From: MB-PLM-2 sp964385715
GTDB lineage: Bacteria; Planctomycetota; Planctomycetia; Pirellulales; UBA7805
NCBI GenBank assembly: GCA_964385715.1
Contig: CAYLRE010000002.1
Coordinates: forward strand, 1-64,000
Direction: 5' to 3'
DNA length: 64,000 nucleotides
Under the pieces are notes generated by a model. It saw only the letters and a list, made by a program, of their open reading frames with translations. It made no database searches and had not been told where the DNA came from. The position numbers were made by a program, and so were the translations under genes. This document shows positions 42,267 through 52,628 of this stretch, one piece after another (within the stretch, counting starts at the first letter, position 1; the number at the start of each line of letters is the position of its first letter).

Positions 42267-45200
42267 CTACCGATTGAAGTAGAACGCCGGGCTGTTGATC
42301 AACGCCCACACCAGATCCTGGGCTCCAACGAGTCGCGGATTGGCGGCCATCTGCTCGTGGATCACAAGCTGCTCGGCCAAGCGGCGGTACTCGTCATCCT
42401 TGCCGCGGAAGTAGCTCGTCAGGCGACGACGCTGCTCCACGGTTCGCTCCGCCGGCGGAACTCGGAACACGCGAGCCACCATGTCGGGCAAGCCTGCTCC
42501 GGCCAGGTTGGCATCGCTGCGGAAGAAGAAGCCGGTGTTGCCGTAACCGTTGTTGATCTTGATGAGCAGCGTGTTGCGACCTTCTTTGAGGGTCACTTCC
42601 ACGCGATCGTCGTCACGACGGACCGGGCGACCGATCTTGTTCTTGTGAACTTCCTTGCGGTTGAGCCAGACGCGGATACCGTCATCGCTACCAAAGAACA
42701 ACGTCACCTTACGTTCCTTGGGCGACTCGAGCAAACGAACCATATAGTTCGCCGAGTTATCGCCATCGAGCTTGATGATCGTGTTGTCCTTGTAGTCCTC
42801 ACGTTCCATCCACGTCTTGCCGTTCACCGGACGGGTCAGAAGGATGTACTTCGTCTCCGGGAAGAACGATTTGGCAAAGGCCTCGTTGGCGTCCTTCGCC
42901 TGCAGCGGGCCAAGGCGGAACCAAGGATTGAACTTCACCTCGCCATCGGCGCGCTTGGAGTACTTCTCTTCCCAAACGGGTTGCTCGGCATCGAGTCGTT
43001 CGATCGACTTGGCGATTGCGTCACGAGTGGCAATCAAGGCACTGTCGTCGAGCGGCGTCTGCAAGAGTCGCACGCTGGCCTCAAGTTCTCGCCGCGTAGC
43101 GGGCCGATTGAGGACTCGCATGTAGATGGAGTTGACGACCGCCTCATCGTCCTTGGTGTTGGCGACCAGCTTGGTGATCGCGTTGTCCGGATCGATGATG
43201 GCGTTGTTGACCGTCGGACCCATGATCAGTTTCATGACCGGGCCTAACATCACGCCGGTGGTTCGCTCGCATTCGCAAGCACTTTCTCGCGGCGGACGAC
43301 CGAACTGATCGAGGAAGCCGTCTTCCAGCTTGTCGCCAGGATTGACCATTTCCGCGGCCCGCGATCCGGCCGGCAAACCTGGCAGACGAGCCACTGTACC
43401 GGTCACGCGGTGCAGTGTGTCGTAGAGCACTTCGGCCGGCAGGCGTCGAGCCTTGGCTTTGGTGTAATTGACCGTATCCCCTTCGTTCCACTCGTTTCCG
43501 GAGACGCTCAGCTGATAGGTACGCGACTTACAGATGTCGGTCATCAACTGCCGGACATTGAAGTTGCTGGCCACGAAACGACGGGTCATTTCATCGAGCA
43601 ACTCTGGATTGGTCGGCGGGTTACCGGCACGAATGTCATCGACCGGCTCAATCAAACCAACACCCAATAGATAGCTCCAGATGCGGTTCACATAGGCACG
43701 GGCGAAGTAAGGATTCTCTTTATGCGTCATCCAAGCGGCCAATCGCTCCCGTCGCGATTGGGCGTTGGCATCCTTGGCGACCGTCGGCAGAATCGTTCGC
43801 GAGTTCACACCTGCAGCATCCCAATAGACGGTTCCGTCGTACTGGGCGAAGCTCATGCCTTGAACCGTGGCCCCCTTGGCCAGACCGACCTTCTCGGCGT
43901 CGACTTCCAGACGAACCCACTTTCCACTTTCCGGAAGATCGCCCACGCGAACACGACCGGCGTCGTTTTGAGCGACATCGGTAAACGGCAGTAGAGCTTC
44001 ACCCCAATAGGCGCGGTGCTCCCAGCTACCGTCGTCGAATTGCAGCATCAGCTGCTTCGGCGGGTTGTCCGGATCAAGATAGACATAGGCATACAGTTTG
44101 TCGCCATCTCGCATCGTCACGGCGCGAGAAGCTTGATGGAAGTAATGCTGGCGGATTCCCTCGCCCGACTGACGACGCGAGTACTTTCCGCGGTAGACGG
44201 GAGCCTTGCTCGAATCGACAAAGTCCCAGACGCCTTCGGTGACACCGCCGTTGTCCTGCGAATCGTTGATCCAATCGAGATCGGTCCGAATCGCTTCACG
44301 CTTCTCGCCGGCACCTGCCTGATCCGCACTCTCGCGAATGAAATCGGCAAAGGCGTACGGGAATTTTGGCGGCGTAATGGCGCCGGTGCGATCGTGCGTG
44401 ATGTCACCTTCGTCCTTGTCATAGATCACTTCCACGAGCGGCTGACGTTCTTCCACGGCGGATCCGCCGATCGTCTTGCCCTTGTACATCGGATCGCCGC
44501 GACGATCGACTTGGGCGAAGTAAGCGGCCAGGTCGTAATACTGATCCTGCGTCCAACGCTCGAACGGATGATCGTGGCACTTGTTGCAGTTGAAGCGAAT
44601 CGACAGGAACAACTGTGTGGTGTTCTCCATCGTGTTGGCCGGATCACGAAGCGTCTTGTAGTAGGCGGCCGGCGGATTCTCGCGAGTCGACCCCTTCGCG
44701 GTCAGCACGTCGTAGACGAACTGATCGTAAGGCATGTTCCCTTCAACCGCGTGGCGAATCCACTTTCGCAAGTCCGAGGCACCACCGCGGCCAAGCACCT
44801 TGGCGTTGACCTGCAGCATGTCGGCCCATTTGTTGGTCCAGTGATCGACGAAGTCGGGATTGCCCACCAGCTTGTCGACGAGTTCGTCGCGCTTGATGCG
44901 GCGATCGCGTTCATCGGTCAGGAACTTCTCGACTTGCTCCGACGTCGGCGGCAAGCCGGTCAGATCGAGATAAAGACGACGCACGAACTCGGCGTCGGTG
45001 CAGACGTCGCTCGGCAGCACCTTCACCTTGCGTTGTTTCTGATAAACGAGCTTGTCGACGTAGTTGTAGGCCGGCACACCAGGCCAGGCGTAGCCGGTGC
45101 GGTCGCCCATCACGTAGATCGGCGTGGCCGCGTAAGATCCCTCGTAGCGAGCGAGCACCGCCGCTTCACCACGACGCAAAGCGGTAACGAGGCCAGCCTT

Positions 45201-46067
45201 GTCGATCGAAAGAATTTCAATGTCGCTCGGCTCGATGAATGCTTCGCTGGTCACGTCGCGAGTTGTTCCATCGGCGTAGGTGGCGATGACCTTCATCTGC
45301 TGGGCCATCTCCGGCAGCGGAATGGTCGCGTCCTTAGGCAGGATATCGATCTTCACCGCGCGGGCGTCGTTCACGTCGAACGTGGAACCGTCGGCGATCC
45401 AGCTCTCAAGAATTTCATAATACGATTCGCCCGGCGACATCAGCACGCCACCTTGATGCGGTACCGCGCCGGCCGGCTTGAGCAACATCAGGCTCTGCTC
45501 TGGAGCGGCCCGATTGAAACGGCGACCGGCCACGTCGTCGGTCAGCGAGCGAATATCGTAGACCGGATCGTATCCGCGAAGCGAAAGCTTGAAACCATTT
45601 TTGCCGTCTTTAGCACCGTGGCAGGTTCCTTGGTTGCAACCTAGCTTGCCCAACACCGGCTGAACGTCGGTGATGAAGCTCGGGTGATAAGGTGCATCGT
45701 AGCCGGTCACGTTCACAGCCAGTTCCACCGACTGATCGCCTAGCTCAAACTTGACCGCACCCGATCCATCGCCCAGCGGCGTGACCAGGCCGGTCTTGGA
45801 AACAGCAACCGCGCCACATTCGCCGGTCTGCTTCACGAAGCGAGTGATGTCGATTGTCTCGCCGGTGGAAAGCGTACCGGTGAAGAGCAGTTGTCGGTAA
45901 TCGTGCCGATGTTCCAGCTCGACCGAGGTCGGATCGACCGTGATCTTGGTCAGCTTCTTGGGAATCGCGGCGAGGTACTTGTCCTTGGTGACCGCCTGGG
46001 CCGACGGGCTGGCGGCCAACGAAGCGATCAGGACACATACTGCTAGACCGACAGTACGAAACGACAT
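42267..46067 (-). CDS. Exported DUF1549/DUF1553 cytochrome-like protein
   Basis: The ATG at 46067 (1266 residues, GGAGA site) gives a signal peptide ending near SAQA (residue 25). An Ig-like segment follows, then a heme c motif CNQGTCH at residues 144-150, a second Ig-like part, the DUF1549 domain (ADMLQVNAKVLGRGG and TTQLFLSIRFNCNKCHDHPF, where a second CNKCH motif is present), a carbohydrate-binding-like stretch and the DUF1553 domain (NPYFARAYVNRIWSYLLGVG). This architecture is common in planctomycetes and is thought to act in the periplasm. No paired DUF1501 gene follows here. Confidence 0.9.
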   Translation of the reverse strand: MSFRTVGLAVCVLIASLAASPSAQAVTKDKYLAAIPKKLTKITVDPTSVELEHRHDYRQLLFTGTLSTGETIDITRFVKQTGECGAVAVSKTGLVTPLGDGSGAVKFELGDQSVELAVNVTGYDAPYHPSFITDVQPVLGKLGCNQGTCHGAKDGKNGFKLSLRGYDPVYDIRSLTDDVAGRRFNRAAPEQSLMLLKPAGAVPHQGGVLMSPGESYYEILESWIADGSTFDVNDARAVKIDILPKDATIPLPEMAQQMKVIATYADGTTRDVTSEAFIEPSDIEILSIDKAGLVTALRRGEAAVLARYEGSYAATPIYVMGDRTGYAWPGVPAYNYVDKLVYQKQRKVKVLPSDVCTDAEFVRRLYLDLTGLPPTSEQVEKFLTDERDRRIKRDELVDKLVGNPDFVDHWTNKWADMLQVNAKVLGRGGASDLRKWIRHAVEGNMPYDQFVYDVLTAKGSTRENPPAAYYKTLRDPANTMENTTQLFLSIRFNCNKCHDHPFERWTQDQYYDLAAYFAQVDRRGDPMYKGKTIGGSAVEERQPLVEVIYDKDEGDITHDRTGAITPPKFPYAFADFIRESADQAGAGEKREAIRTDLDWINDSQDNGGVTEGVWDFVDSSKAPVYRGKYSRRQSGEGIRQHYFHQASRAVTMRDGDKLYAYVYLDPDNPPKQLMLQFDDGSWEHRAYWGEALLPFTDVAQNDAGRVRVGDLPESGKWVRLEVDAEKVGLAKGATVQGMSFAQYDGTVYWDAAGVNSRTILPTVAKDANAQSRRERLAAWMTHKENPYFARAYVNRIWSYLLGVGLIEPVDDIRAGNPPTNPELLDEMTRRFVASNFNVRQLMTDICKSRTYQLSVSGNEWNEGDTVNYTKAKARRLPAEVLYDTLHRVTGTVARLPGLPAGSRAAEMVNPGDKLEDGFLDQFGRPPRESACECERTTGVMLGPVMKLIMGPTVNNAIIDPDNAITKLVANTKDDEAVVNSIYMRVLNRPATRRELEASVRLLQTPLDDSALIATRDAIAKSIERLDAEQPVWEEKYSKRADGEVKFNPWFRLGPLQAKDANEAFAKSFFPETKYILLTRPVNGKTWMEREDYKDNTIIKLDGDNSANYMVRLLESPKERKVTLFFGSDDGIRVWLNRKEVHKNKIGRPVRRDDDRVEVTLKEGRNTLLIKINNGYGNTGFFFRSDANLAGAGLPDMVARVFRVPPAERTVEQRRRLTSYFRGKDDEYRRLAEQLVIHEQMAANPRLVGAQDLVWALINSPAFYFNR

Positions 46068-46400
46068 AGGAAAACTCTCCGTGCGAGATAACTGTAAAGT
46101 TGGCAGGTAATGGGGAGGTAGGCTCAGGCGGCGACCGCGCGCAGGCACGGCGCACTAGTAACCACGTCGCCCGGCACGGGCGCGCGGACTACCCAAGTCC
46201 CTTGATTATAACAGACTTACGTCCAACTTGAAGCGTTTGGGAGGAATTGATGGGCGGCCGTCGAGCTGCCTGCGGACGAGTGCGCAGACAGTGGTCCTCA
46301 GTCAGTTCGCCCCCGACCGACCAACTATCGACGTAAGTCTTCACATAACAACAACTTTTCGCGATCAATCAGCGGCCATAGATTGGCCGCCTCCCCGCCC
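46068..46400. other. 333-bp intergenic region carrying the promoter of the DUF1549/DUF1553 gene
   Basis: The stretch holds the long, GC-rich untranslated leader of the minus-strand gene and its promoter (46205-46213). An inverted copy of GACTTACGT occurs at 46214-46222 and 46331-46339. No gene was seen. Confidence 0.5.
46205..46213 (-). promoter_or_regulatory. Extended -10 promoter for the DUF1549/DUF1553 gene
   Basis: On the minus strand this reads TGTTATAAT, a perfect TATAAT with the TGn extension. A -35 element at 17 bp is weak (CTTCAA), consistent with an extended -10 promoter. Transcription would start near 46198, about 130 bases before the ATG. Confidence 0.55.
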
Positions 46401-47141
46401 TTACACCACCCGCAGACGCTCGCGGTCGAAGGCGTTGGCGATGAAGTCGACCGCCGCGGGGACCATGCGGCTGTAGTACTCGAAGCTGTGCCCGCCGCCG
46501 GTCGTTTCCATATCGCACGTGAACGGCACGCCGAGCGCCCCCATCTTCATGCGGAATCGCTCGCTGCTTTCATGCCAGCGGTGATCGGCCGGGTCGCAAC
46601 AAAACCAGGTGTGTCGCGGCCAGTAGAGCGGATGAATGTGAAGCGTGGCCGTATCCTGGCGAGCCGCCTCGGCGTCGCGATACATCAGCGGCAGCGTCTC
46701 GTCCCCTTCGGCGAAACGGGTGTTGTAATCGATCGCCGGAGAGATCGCCGCGGAAATCGGGAACGTGTCGGGGTACTTCAAAGCCAGTCGCAGCGCCCCC
46801 TGCCCTCCCATGCTGGTTCCCATCAAGGCGATCCGCGGCACGTCGGCGCCGAACCGCCCGAGAATCTCGCCCATCACGTTCTGCCGCACATGCTGCTCGG
46901 CCGTAATCGTCTCATCGAACTCGGCACAGATCAGATCGGTCCACCAGCTCCGCTGCGTCATGGGGGCGATGACCCGCAGACCGTGGGCATCGAAGGCCTC
47001 GGCAAAGGCCGGTTTGTCGACCAGCCGAGTCAGATGCACCCCATGCAGATAGATCACCGTATAGCCGTGAGGGCTCGGCTCGGCCGGCTCAAATACGTCG
47101 CAGGGGTGCGACGCCACTTCGATTTCGCTCCAGGTACCCAT
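46401..47141 (-). CDS. Alpha/beta-hydrolase, esterase-like
   Basis: The ATG at 47141 gives 246 residues (a longer frame extends to 47225). The nucleophile elbow is GTSMGG (Ser in G-x-S-x-G). An oxyanion-type motif YLHGVHL, and a C-terminal GGGHSFEYYSR, which supplies the His, complete an esterase-D/PF00756-like fold. A DLICAEFDETITAEQHV acidic segment precedes the nucleophile. It is divergent from hpt. Substrate is unknown. Confidence 0.8.
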   Translation of the reverse strand: MGTWSEIEVASHPCDVFEPAEPSPHGYTVIYLHGVHLTRLVDKPAFAEAFDAHGLRVIAPMTQRSWWTDLICAEFDETITAEQHVRQNVMGEILGRFGADVPRIALMGTSMGGQGALRLALKYPDTFPISAAISPAIDYNTRFAEGDETLPLMYRDAEAARQDTATLHIHPLYWPRHTWFCCDPADHRWHESSERFRMKMGALGVPFTCDMETTGGGHSFEYYSRMVPAAVDFIANAFDRERLRVV

Positions 47142-47227
47142 GATCGTAAGATGATACGGCACCGCCGGATGATTGTGGAGCGACCCCCGTTTGGGGCAGA
47201 ATTGGAGCAACCGAGCACCGGCCAAGT

Positions 47228-47833
47228 GTGAGCGAATCGACCGACAACGAACCCATCACCATGAAAACCCTCCTCACTGCCGAACAACTTGAACAGGGTG
47301 TCGACCAGCTGGCCGAGAAGGTAAGGGCTGACTACGCTGACCGGCCGCTCACGGTGGTGGGGGTGCTCACCGGCAGCGTCGTCTTGTTGGCCGATCTGAT
47401 TCGCCGGCTCGACATGCCGCTCCGCGTCGGCTTGATTCAAGCCCGCAGTTACCGGGGCGCAGCCACGCGACCAGGGGAGCTGACGGTCAACGCCGACCTA
47501 CTGCCGGACGTGAAGGATCGGGACGTTCTTCTGTTGGACGACATTTTCGACACAGGCCGCACCTTGGAACGACTCGTCCACGATGTGCGCGAGCTTGGCG
47601 CCAGCTCCGTGAAGTCGGCGGTACTGCTGCAAAAGGAAGGTCGCGCGGAAGTCGAACTGCGGCCTGACTACGTGGCCTTCGATATCCCGGATGAGTTCGT
47701 CGTAGGCTACGGTCTCGACTACCAGGACGCCTACCGCAACTTGCCGTTTGTGGCGGCCTTGAGCGAAGCAGAAATCTCATCGGCCCAAGCGTCGACCTCC
47801 ACGGCGGATGAGCCTGGCAAGGAGGCATCATGA
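47228..47833 (+). CDS. hpt: Hypoxanthine phosphoribosyltransferase
   Basis: Salvages hypoxanthine and guanine by transfer to PRPP. The 201-residue product has the type-I phosphoribosyltransferase fold: VVGVLTGSVVLLADLIRRL, the PRPP loop VLLLDDIFDTGRTLERL and the C-terminal YVAFDIPDEFVVGYGLDYQ. The GTG start at 47228 lacks a clear Shine-Dalgarno sequence, and ATG at 47261 is an alternative. Its stop overlaps the next gene by four bases. The last 20 residues are a Ser/Ala/Thr-rich tail. Confidence 0.93.
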   Translation: MSESTDNEPITMKTLLTAEQLEQGVDQLAEKVRADYADRPLTVVGVLTGSVVLLADLIRRLDMPLRVGLIQARSYRGAATRPGELTVNADLLPDVKDRDVLLLDDIFDTGRTLERLVHDVRELGASSVKSAVLLQKEGRAEVELRPDYVAFDIPDEFVVGYGLDYQDAYRNLPFVAALSEAEISSAQASTSTADEPGKEAS

Positions 47834-49098
47834 CGGCCGGCGCCACAACGGGACCTCGACTGGTACTCGTAACGCGGCGGTTCTGGCCGCTGGTGGGGGG
47901 AGCCGAACGGCAGATGGCGTCCCTCGCGGCCGAGCTTCGCAAGCTCGGTGCCGAGGTCACGATTCTTACCGCCCATTGGGATGTGCGTTGGCCGGCCGAG
48001 ATCTCGCACCATGGTGTCCGCGTGGTGCGGCTGCCGAATCCGTCGCTGCGTGGCTGGGGAACGGTTCGTTACATGTTGGCCATCGGCCGCTGGCTTCAAA
48101 CGCATCGCGACAGCTACGATCTGGTCTACGTCTCGTCGCTTCGTCACGATGCTTACGCCGCGATTTGTGCACGAGACTTAGGAGTCGGCACGGGCATGAA
48201 CGCCAGCGGTCCTGCTCCGGTTGTGCTACGGGCGGAAGGCGTCGGCCAAACTGGCGATGTTCACTGGCAGCATACCGCCACGTTCGGCGGTCGCATCAGT
48301 CGGCGTTGTCAAAAGGCGGAAGCGATTGTCGTGCAAAACTCTGTGGTGGACGAAGAACTCCGCACGGCCGGGTACCAGAGACTCAAGCGAATCAACAACG
48401 GGGTCGCCCTGCCGGCAGCGGCGCGAACAGAGGAACAACGGGCCACCGCGCGAGCCGACCTTTCTTACGCCAATGCCGAGTTAACCGTAGCGGCCGGAGC
48501 CCCTGTGGCCGTCTATACCGGAAAACTTCACGAAACCAAGGGCCTCGATGCCCTACTCGCCGCCTGGAAGCTGGTCATCGAACAGCAACCACGAGCTCGA
48601 CTGTGGTTGGTCGGCGACGGCCCAGCAGCCCCCCACTTGGCCAACCGCATCGAGCGGCTCGGGCTGCGGCGGCGCGTGCAGCTGGCCGGCACCTTCGACG
48701 ACGTCGATCAGTTCCTCAAGGCGGCCGATCTGTTCGTGCTGCCGTCGAGCGAAGAAGGAACCTCGCTTGCACTTCTCGAAGCGATGGCGGTCGGCCTGCC
48801 GGTTGTAGTCTCCGATATCGCCAGCTGCCGCCATGTGTTGGGAAATGAAGCTGATGGCGATGATTCGCCCGACAAAGACACTGAGCCAGAGACGGCCGAA
48901 TCGCTAGAGAGTCTACTCGTCGAGAGCGGTAACGCCGATTCCCTGGCCGCGGCCGTGCTGCATATCTTCGATTCCCCGGAGACGGCCGCTCGCTGGGGCC
49001 AGGCGGCCCGACACCGGGTAGGCGAAGCGTTTTCGATTGCTAAGATGGCGGAGCAACATTTGCAGCTCTTCGAGCGATTGATCTCCGAGCAACACTGA
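47830..49098 (+). CDS. GT4-family glycosyltransferase
   Basis: The 422-residue protein has the GT-B fold of family 4: an N-terminal glycine-rich loop (FWPLVGGAERQMASLAAEL), a donor-side GKLHETKGLDALLAAWKLV and the EGTSLALLEAMAVGLPVVVS E-x7-E motif. A Glu/Asp-rich insertion lies near residue 340 (EADGDDSPDKDTEPETAES). The ATG overlaps the hpt stop (ATGA), so it is likely co-translated. Acceptor and donor are unknown. It is adjacent to a second glycosyltransferase. Confidence 0.88.
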   Translation: MTAGATTGPRLVLVTRRFWPLVGGAERQMASLAAELRKLGAEVTILTAHWDVRWPAEISHHGVRVVRLPNPSLRGWGTVRYMLAIGRWLQTHRDSYDLVYVSSLRHDAYAAICARDLGVGTGMNASGPAPVVLRAEGVGQTGDVHWQHTATFGGRISRRCQKAEAIVVQNSVVDEELRTAGYQRLKRINNGVALPAAARTEEQRATARADLSYANAELTVAAGAPVAVYTGKLHETKGLDALLAAWKLVIEQQPRARLWLVGDGPAAPHLANRIERLGLRRRVQLAGTFDDVDQFLKAADLFVLPSSEEGTSLALLEAMAVGLPVVVSDIASCRHVLGNEADGDDSPDKDTEPETAESLESLLVESGNADSLAAAVLHIFDSPETAARWGQAARHRVGEAFSIAKMAEQHLQLFERLISEQH

Positions 49099-49142
49099 TC
49101 CGCCAGCAAGTCTGACCTCCGATCTTCTGGCGAACGACAACT

Positions 49143-50273
49143 GTGACACAGCGCATCCTGCATATCATCGACACGCTTCAGCGGGGCGGCACCCAAACGT
49201 CGCTCTTGCAGCTGGCGACTGGTCTGCCGCCGGATCGCTTTGAAGTTCATGTCGCGGTACTGGAAGAGGCGGGCTCTGGCGACGCGGTCGGTTCGATCGA
49301 GTCCAATCTTCGTGCGGCCGACATTCCGGTCACCTTCATCGGTCGTCGGCACCGCATCGATCCGCTAACCTACGCGAGGTTGCGATTTTTTGTGAAGCGA
49401 CGGCGGCCTGCGCTTGTGCACAATTGGGGATTCGCCGCCAATAGTTATGGTCGCAGCGCGGCACTCGCCGCCAAGGTGAAGGCGGTCGTGGCCGACGAGT
49501 CGTGCGTCGACACCTGGAAACAGTGGTACCACCTGGCAGTCGATCGCCGGTTAACCAACATGACGTCACGGGTGGTGGTCCATTCTCACTCGGTTCGCGA
49601 CTTCTACATCGCCCAAGGGATTCCGGCCGAGAAGATCACGCTCATTGCCAGCGGCGTGGCCGCGCACCCTACTCCATCACCAGACGCCATCTCGCGAGAG
49701 GATCTACTCGCCTTGCTCCAGCTGCCCTCCGATGCCCGACTGATTGGAGCACTCGGTGGCATTTCCCGTCGCAAGCAGCTACGCGATGTGGTGTGGGCGG
49801 AAGAGCTGCTACGCGTGGTACGGGACGACGTGCATCTTCTCATCATCGGCGACGGTCCCGACCGCCAAGACCTGATGCGTTACCGCGATCAAGTCGGGCT
49901 GCGCAAGCGGGTCCATTTCCTCGGCCATCGAGAAGACGCACTCGATCTGCTCAACCACATCGAAATGCTGCTGCTCGGCAGTCGTCATGAAGGGATGTCG
50001 TACCCCATTCTTGAGGCGATGGCGGCCGGGCTGCCGGTTATCTGCAGCGACATCCCGGGCAATCGCGAGCTCGTGGTGCCCGAAGAAACCGGCTACCTCG
50101 TTCCGGTCGGAGCCCGTGCCGGCCTGGCCCGCTACGCCAATATCTTGCTCGACGACACCGACCTGGCTAAGCAATTGGGCGAGGCCGGCCGGGCCCGCGT
50201 GACCTCGCAGTTTTCGCTTGCCCGTATGATTGCGGCTCACAGTTCGCTCTACCACGAGCTGCTTGGTGCGTGA
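49143..50273 (+). CDS. GT4-family glycosyltransferase
   Basis: The 376-residue protein has the same GT-B layout as its neighbour: an N-terminal LQRGGTQTSLLQLATGL, the middle GGISRRKQLRDVVWAEELL and the conserved RHEGMSYPILEAMAAGLPV donor motif. The GTG at 49143 begins the reading frame. The two GT4 genes share low identity but the same order of motifs. They may act on the same cell-surface or storage glycan; this is inference. Confidence 0.88.
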   Translation: MTQRILHIIDTLQRGGTQTSLLQLATGLPPDRFEVHVAVLEEAGSGDAVGSIESNLRAADIPVTFIGRRHRIDPLTYARLRFFVKRRRPALVHNWGFAANSYGRSAALAAKVKAVVADESCVDTWKQWYHLAVDRRLTNMTSRVVVHSHSVRDFYIAQGIPAEKITLIASGVAAHPTPSPDAISREDLLALLQLPSDARLIGALGGISRRKQLRDVVWAEELLRVVRDDVHLLIIGDGPDRQDLMRYRDQVGLRKRVHFLGHREDALDLLNHIEMLLLGSRHEGMSYPILEAMAAGLPVICSDIPGNRELVVPEETGYLVPVGARAGLARYANILLDDTDLAKQLGEAGRARVTSQFSLARMIAAHSSLYHELLGA

Positions 50274-50549
50274 ACAAGCAGAGTAAGTGTGCCGGACGGG
50301 AATCTGGCGTCTGGCGAAGCACCGGAGCCGGCTCAGACCGAACGATCGCGGCAGCCGCACGTTTTCGCACGCCCATCGACCAAAAAGTTGCCGGCTTTCG
50401 GCTTTCTTATCGCTAGGTGCGCGCGTTAGAATGATTTCGCTCGGCCCGCGGGACGCGTCTTTTGCAGTGTTCTTGCAAGAGACACCCGGGCGAATCCCCG
50501 CGTTTGCTTTCAAGCGCGGTAGCTGCAAGCTAACAAGGAAGGAACAGCG

Positions 50550-51800
<1,251 letters not shown>

Positions 51801-51818
51801 AAGGCGCGAAGGCTGCTG

Positions 51819-51842
51819 TAGAGCGGTCTCCCGACCGCTCTA
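51819..51842 (+). repeat. Perfect hairpin, TAGAGCGGTC/GACCGCTCTA
   Basis: A 10-bp perfect stem with a TCCC loop, 18 bp after glgC. No T-run follows, so it may be a terminator remnant or a mobile palindrome. Confidence 0.6.
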
Positions 51843-51915
51843 CCCCAAGGACCGCCCGTCTTTAGATTCCGGTCTCCGAATTCGCGAGATTGTGAGGAGA
51901 CCTTCGGTCGACCAG

Positions 51916-51941
51916 GTGGGCTGGTCAGGAGACCAGCCCAC
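51916..51941 (+). repeat. Perfect hairpin, GTGGGCTGGTC/GACCAGCCCAC
   Basis: An 11-bp perfect stem with an AGGA loop, 73 bp after the previous hairpin. Both hairpins have a GGTC/GACC closing section, which suggests a common origin. Confidence 0.6.
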
Positions 51942-52014
51942 AACGAGCACAGGACGAGGTCGCGTGCGAGCCACGGCAACGCCGCGAGTGGACGTGCCAC
52001 TCCACTTCACCGAA

Positions 52015-52043
52015 CACTGGCTGACAAGCAGCCAGTGGCACCC
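52015..52043 (+). repeat. Dispersed palindrome, family A (copy 5)
   Basis: CACTGGCTG and CAGCCAGTG form a 9-bp stem with a 5-base loop, followed by GCACCC. Confidence 0.75.
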
Positions 52044-52074
52044 TCGAAATCACCCCCCCTTTCCCCACCGCGCA

Positions 52075-52149
52075 TAAAAAAGGCTCCCGGTATTAGCTGT
52101 TCGGAGTCCCAGGGGGGCAAAGGACGCCAGCTAACTAATATCCGGGAGC
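52075..52149 (-). terminator. Large hairpin with T-run on the minus strand
   Basis: On the minus strand GCTCCCGG (52149-52142) pairs with CCGGGAGC (52090-52083). The stem extends imperfectly inward through ATTAGTTAGCT and AGCTAATA, and the structure is followed by C and six T. It looks like an intrinsic terminator just past the stop of the possible gene at 52162. Confidence 0.55.
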
Positions 52150-52161
52150 GATTGGTTTGTC

Positions 52162-52458
52162 TCACGCCTTGCGGGCATGAAAACCGGAGCCGAGGCCCCG
52201 TTCGCTTTTTGTATTGCGAGCGGTCAAGCTGGCATCCTTGCCAAAATTGAACCGCCACGTTTTCGGTCCGCAGCACAACGCCAGGCGAAGTACCAGATGC
52301 AGGACCCAGTCGCCGTCAACTTTCACGTCGCATGATGTTTGAATCATGTCGCCCTGCTCGTCATCCATGACTTGCAAAACGTGTGACGTGTGTTGGCCAG
52401 CGGCTGCATTGCTCAACTCACGAGGCGGGAGAGTATGAGAATGACCATAAGCGGTCAA
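52162..52458 (-). CDS. Possible small hypothetical protein
   Basis: A 98-codon frame begins with TTG and has no clear Shine-Dalgarno sequence. The protein has no recognised motif. Support comes only from the strong terminator-like hairpin right after its stop codon on the same strand. It may be a real small gene, a decayed gene, or chance. Confidence 0.25.
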   Translation of the reverse strand: MTAYGHSHTLPPRELSNAAAGQHTSHVLQVMDDEQGDMIQTSCDVKVDGDWVLHLVLRLALCCGPKTWRFNFGKDASLTARNTKSERGLGSGFHARKA

Positions 52459-52628
52459 GGGCGATTCAACAAAGTTTTCAGAATTATTTCTGACTACCGC
52501 GCTGCACCGCTAGCAGTTTGCCAACAGCGCGCAAAACACCCGAAAAAACAAGGCTGAAAACGACGCGAGCAAACCGAAGCAACTGCTATCACGCGGGGTG
52601 AATCGGGAGGAAAGAAAGCAGTGCGCAA

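Larger units (their letters stand above)
51801..52628. other. 828-bp region with hairpins, a family A palindrome and a possible small gene
   Basis: The region holds two strong hairpins (51819-51842 and 51916-51941), one dispersed palindrome (52015-52043), a minus-strand terminator-like structure (52075-52149) and a possible 98-codon minus-strand frame (52162-52458). Nothing else was recognised. Confidence 0.5.

Noticed and set aside
44016..45644. A 542-codon plus-strand frame opposite the DUF1549/DUF1553 gene
   Set aside because: The minus-strand protein has clear domains and a signal peptide; the antisense frame has none.
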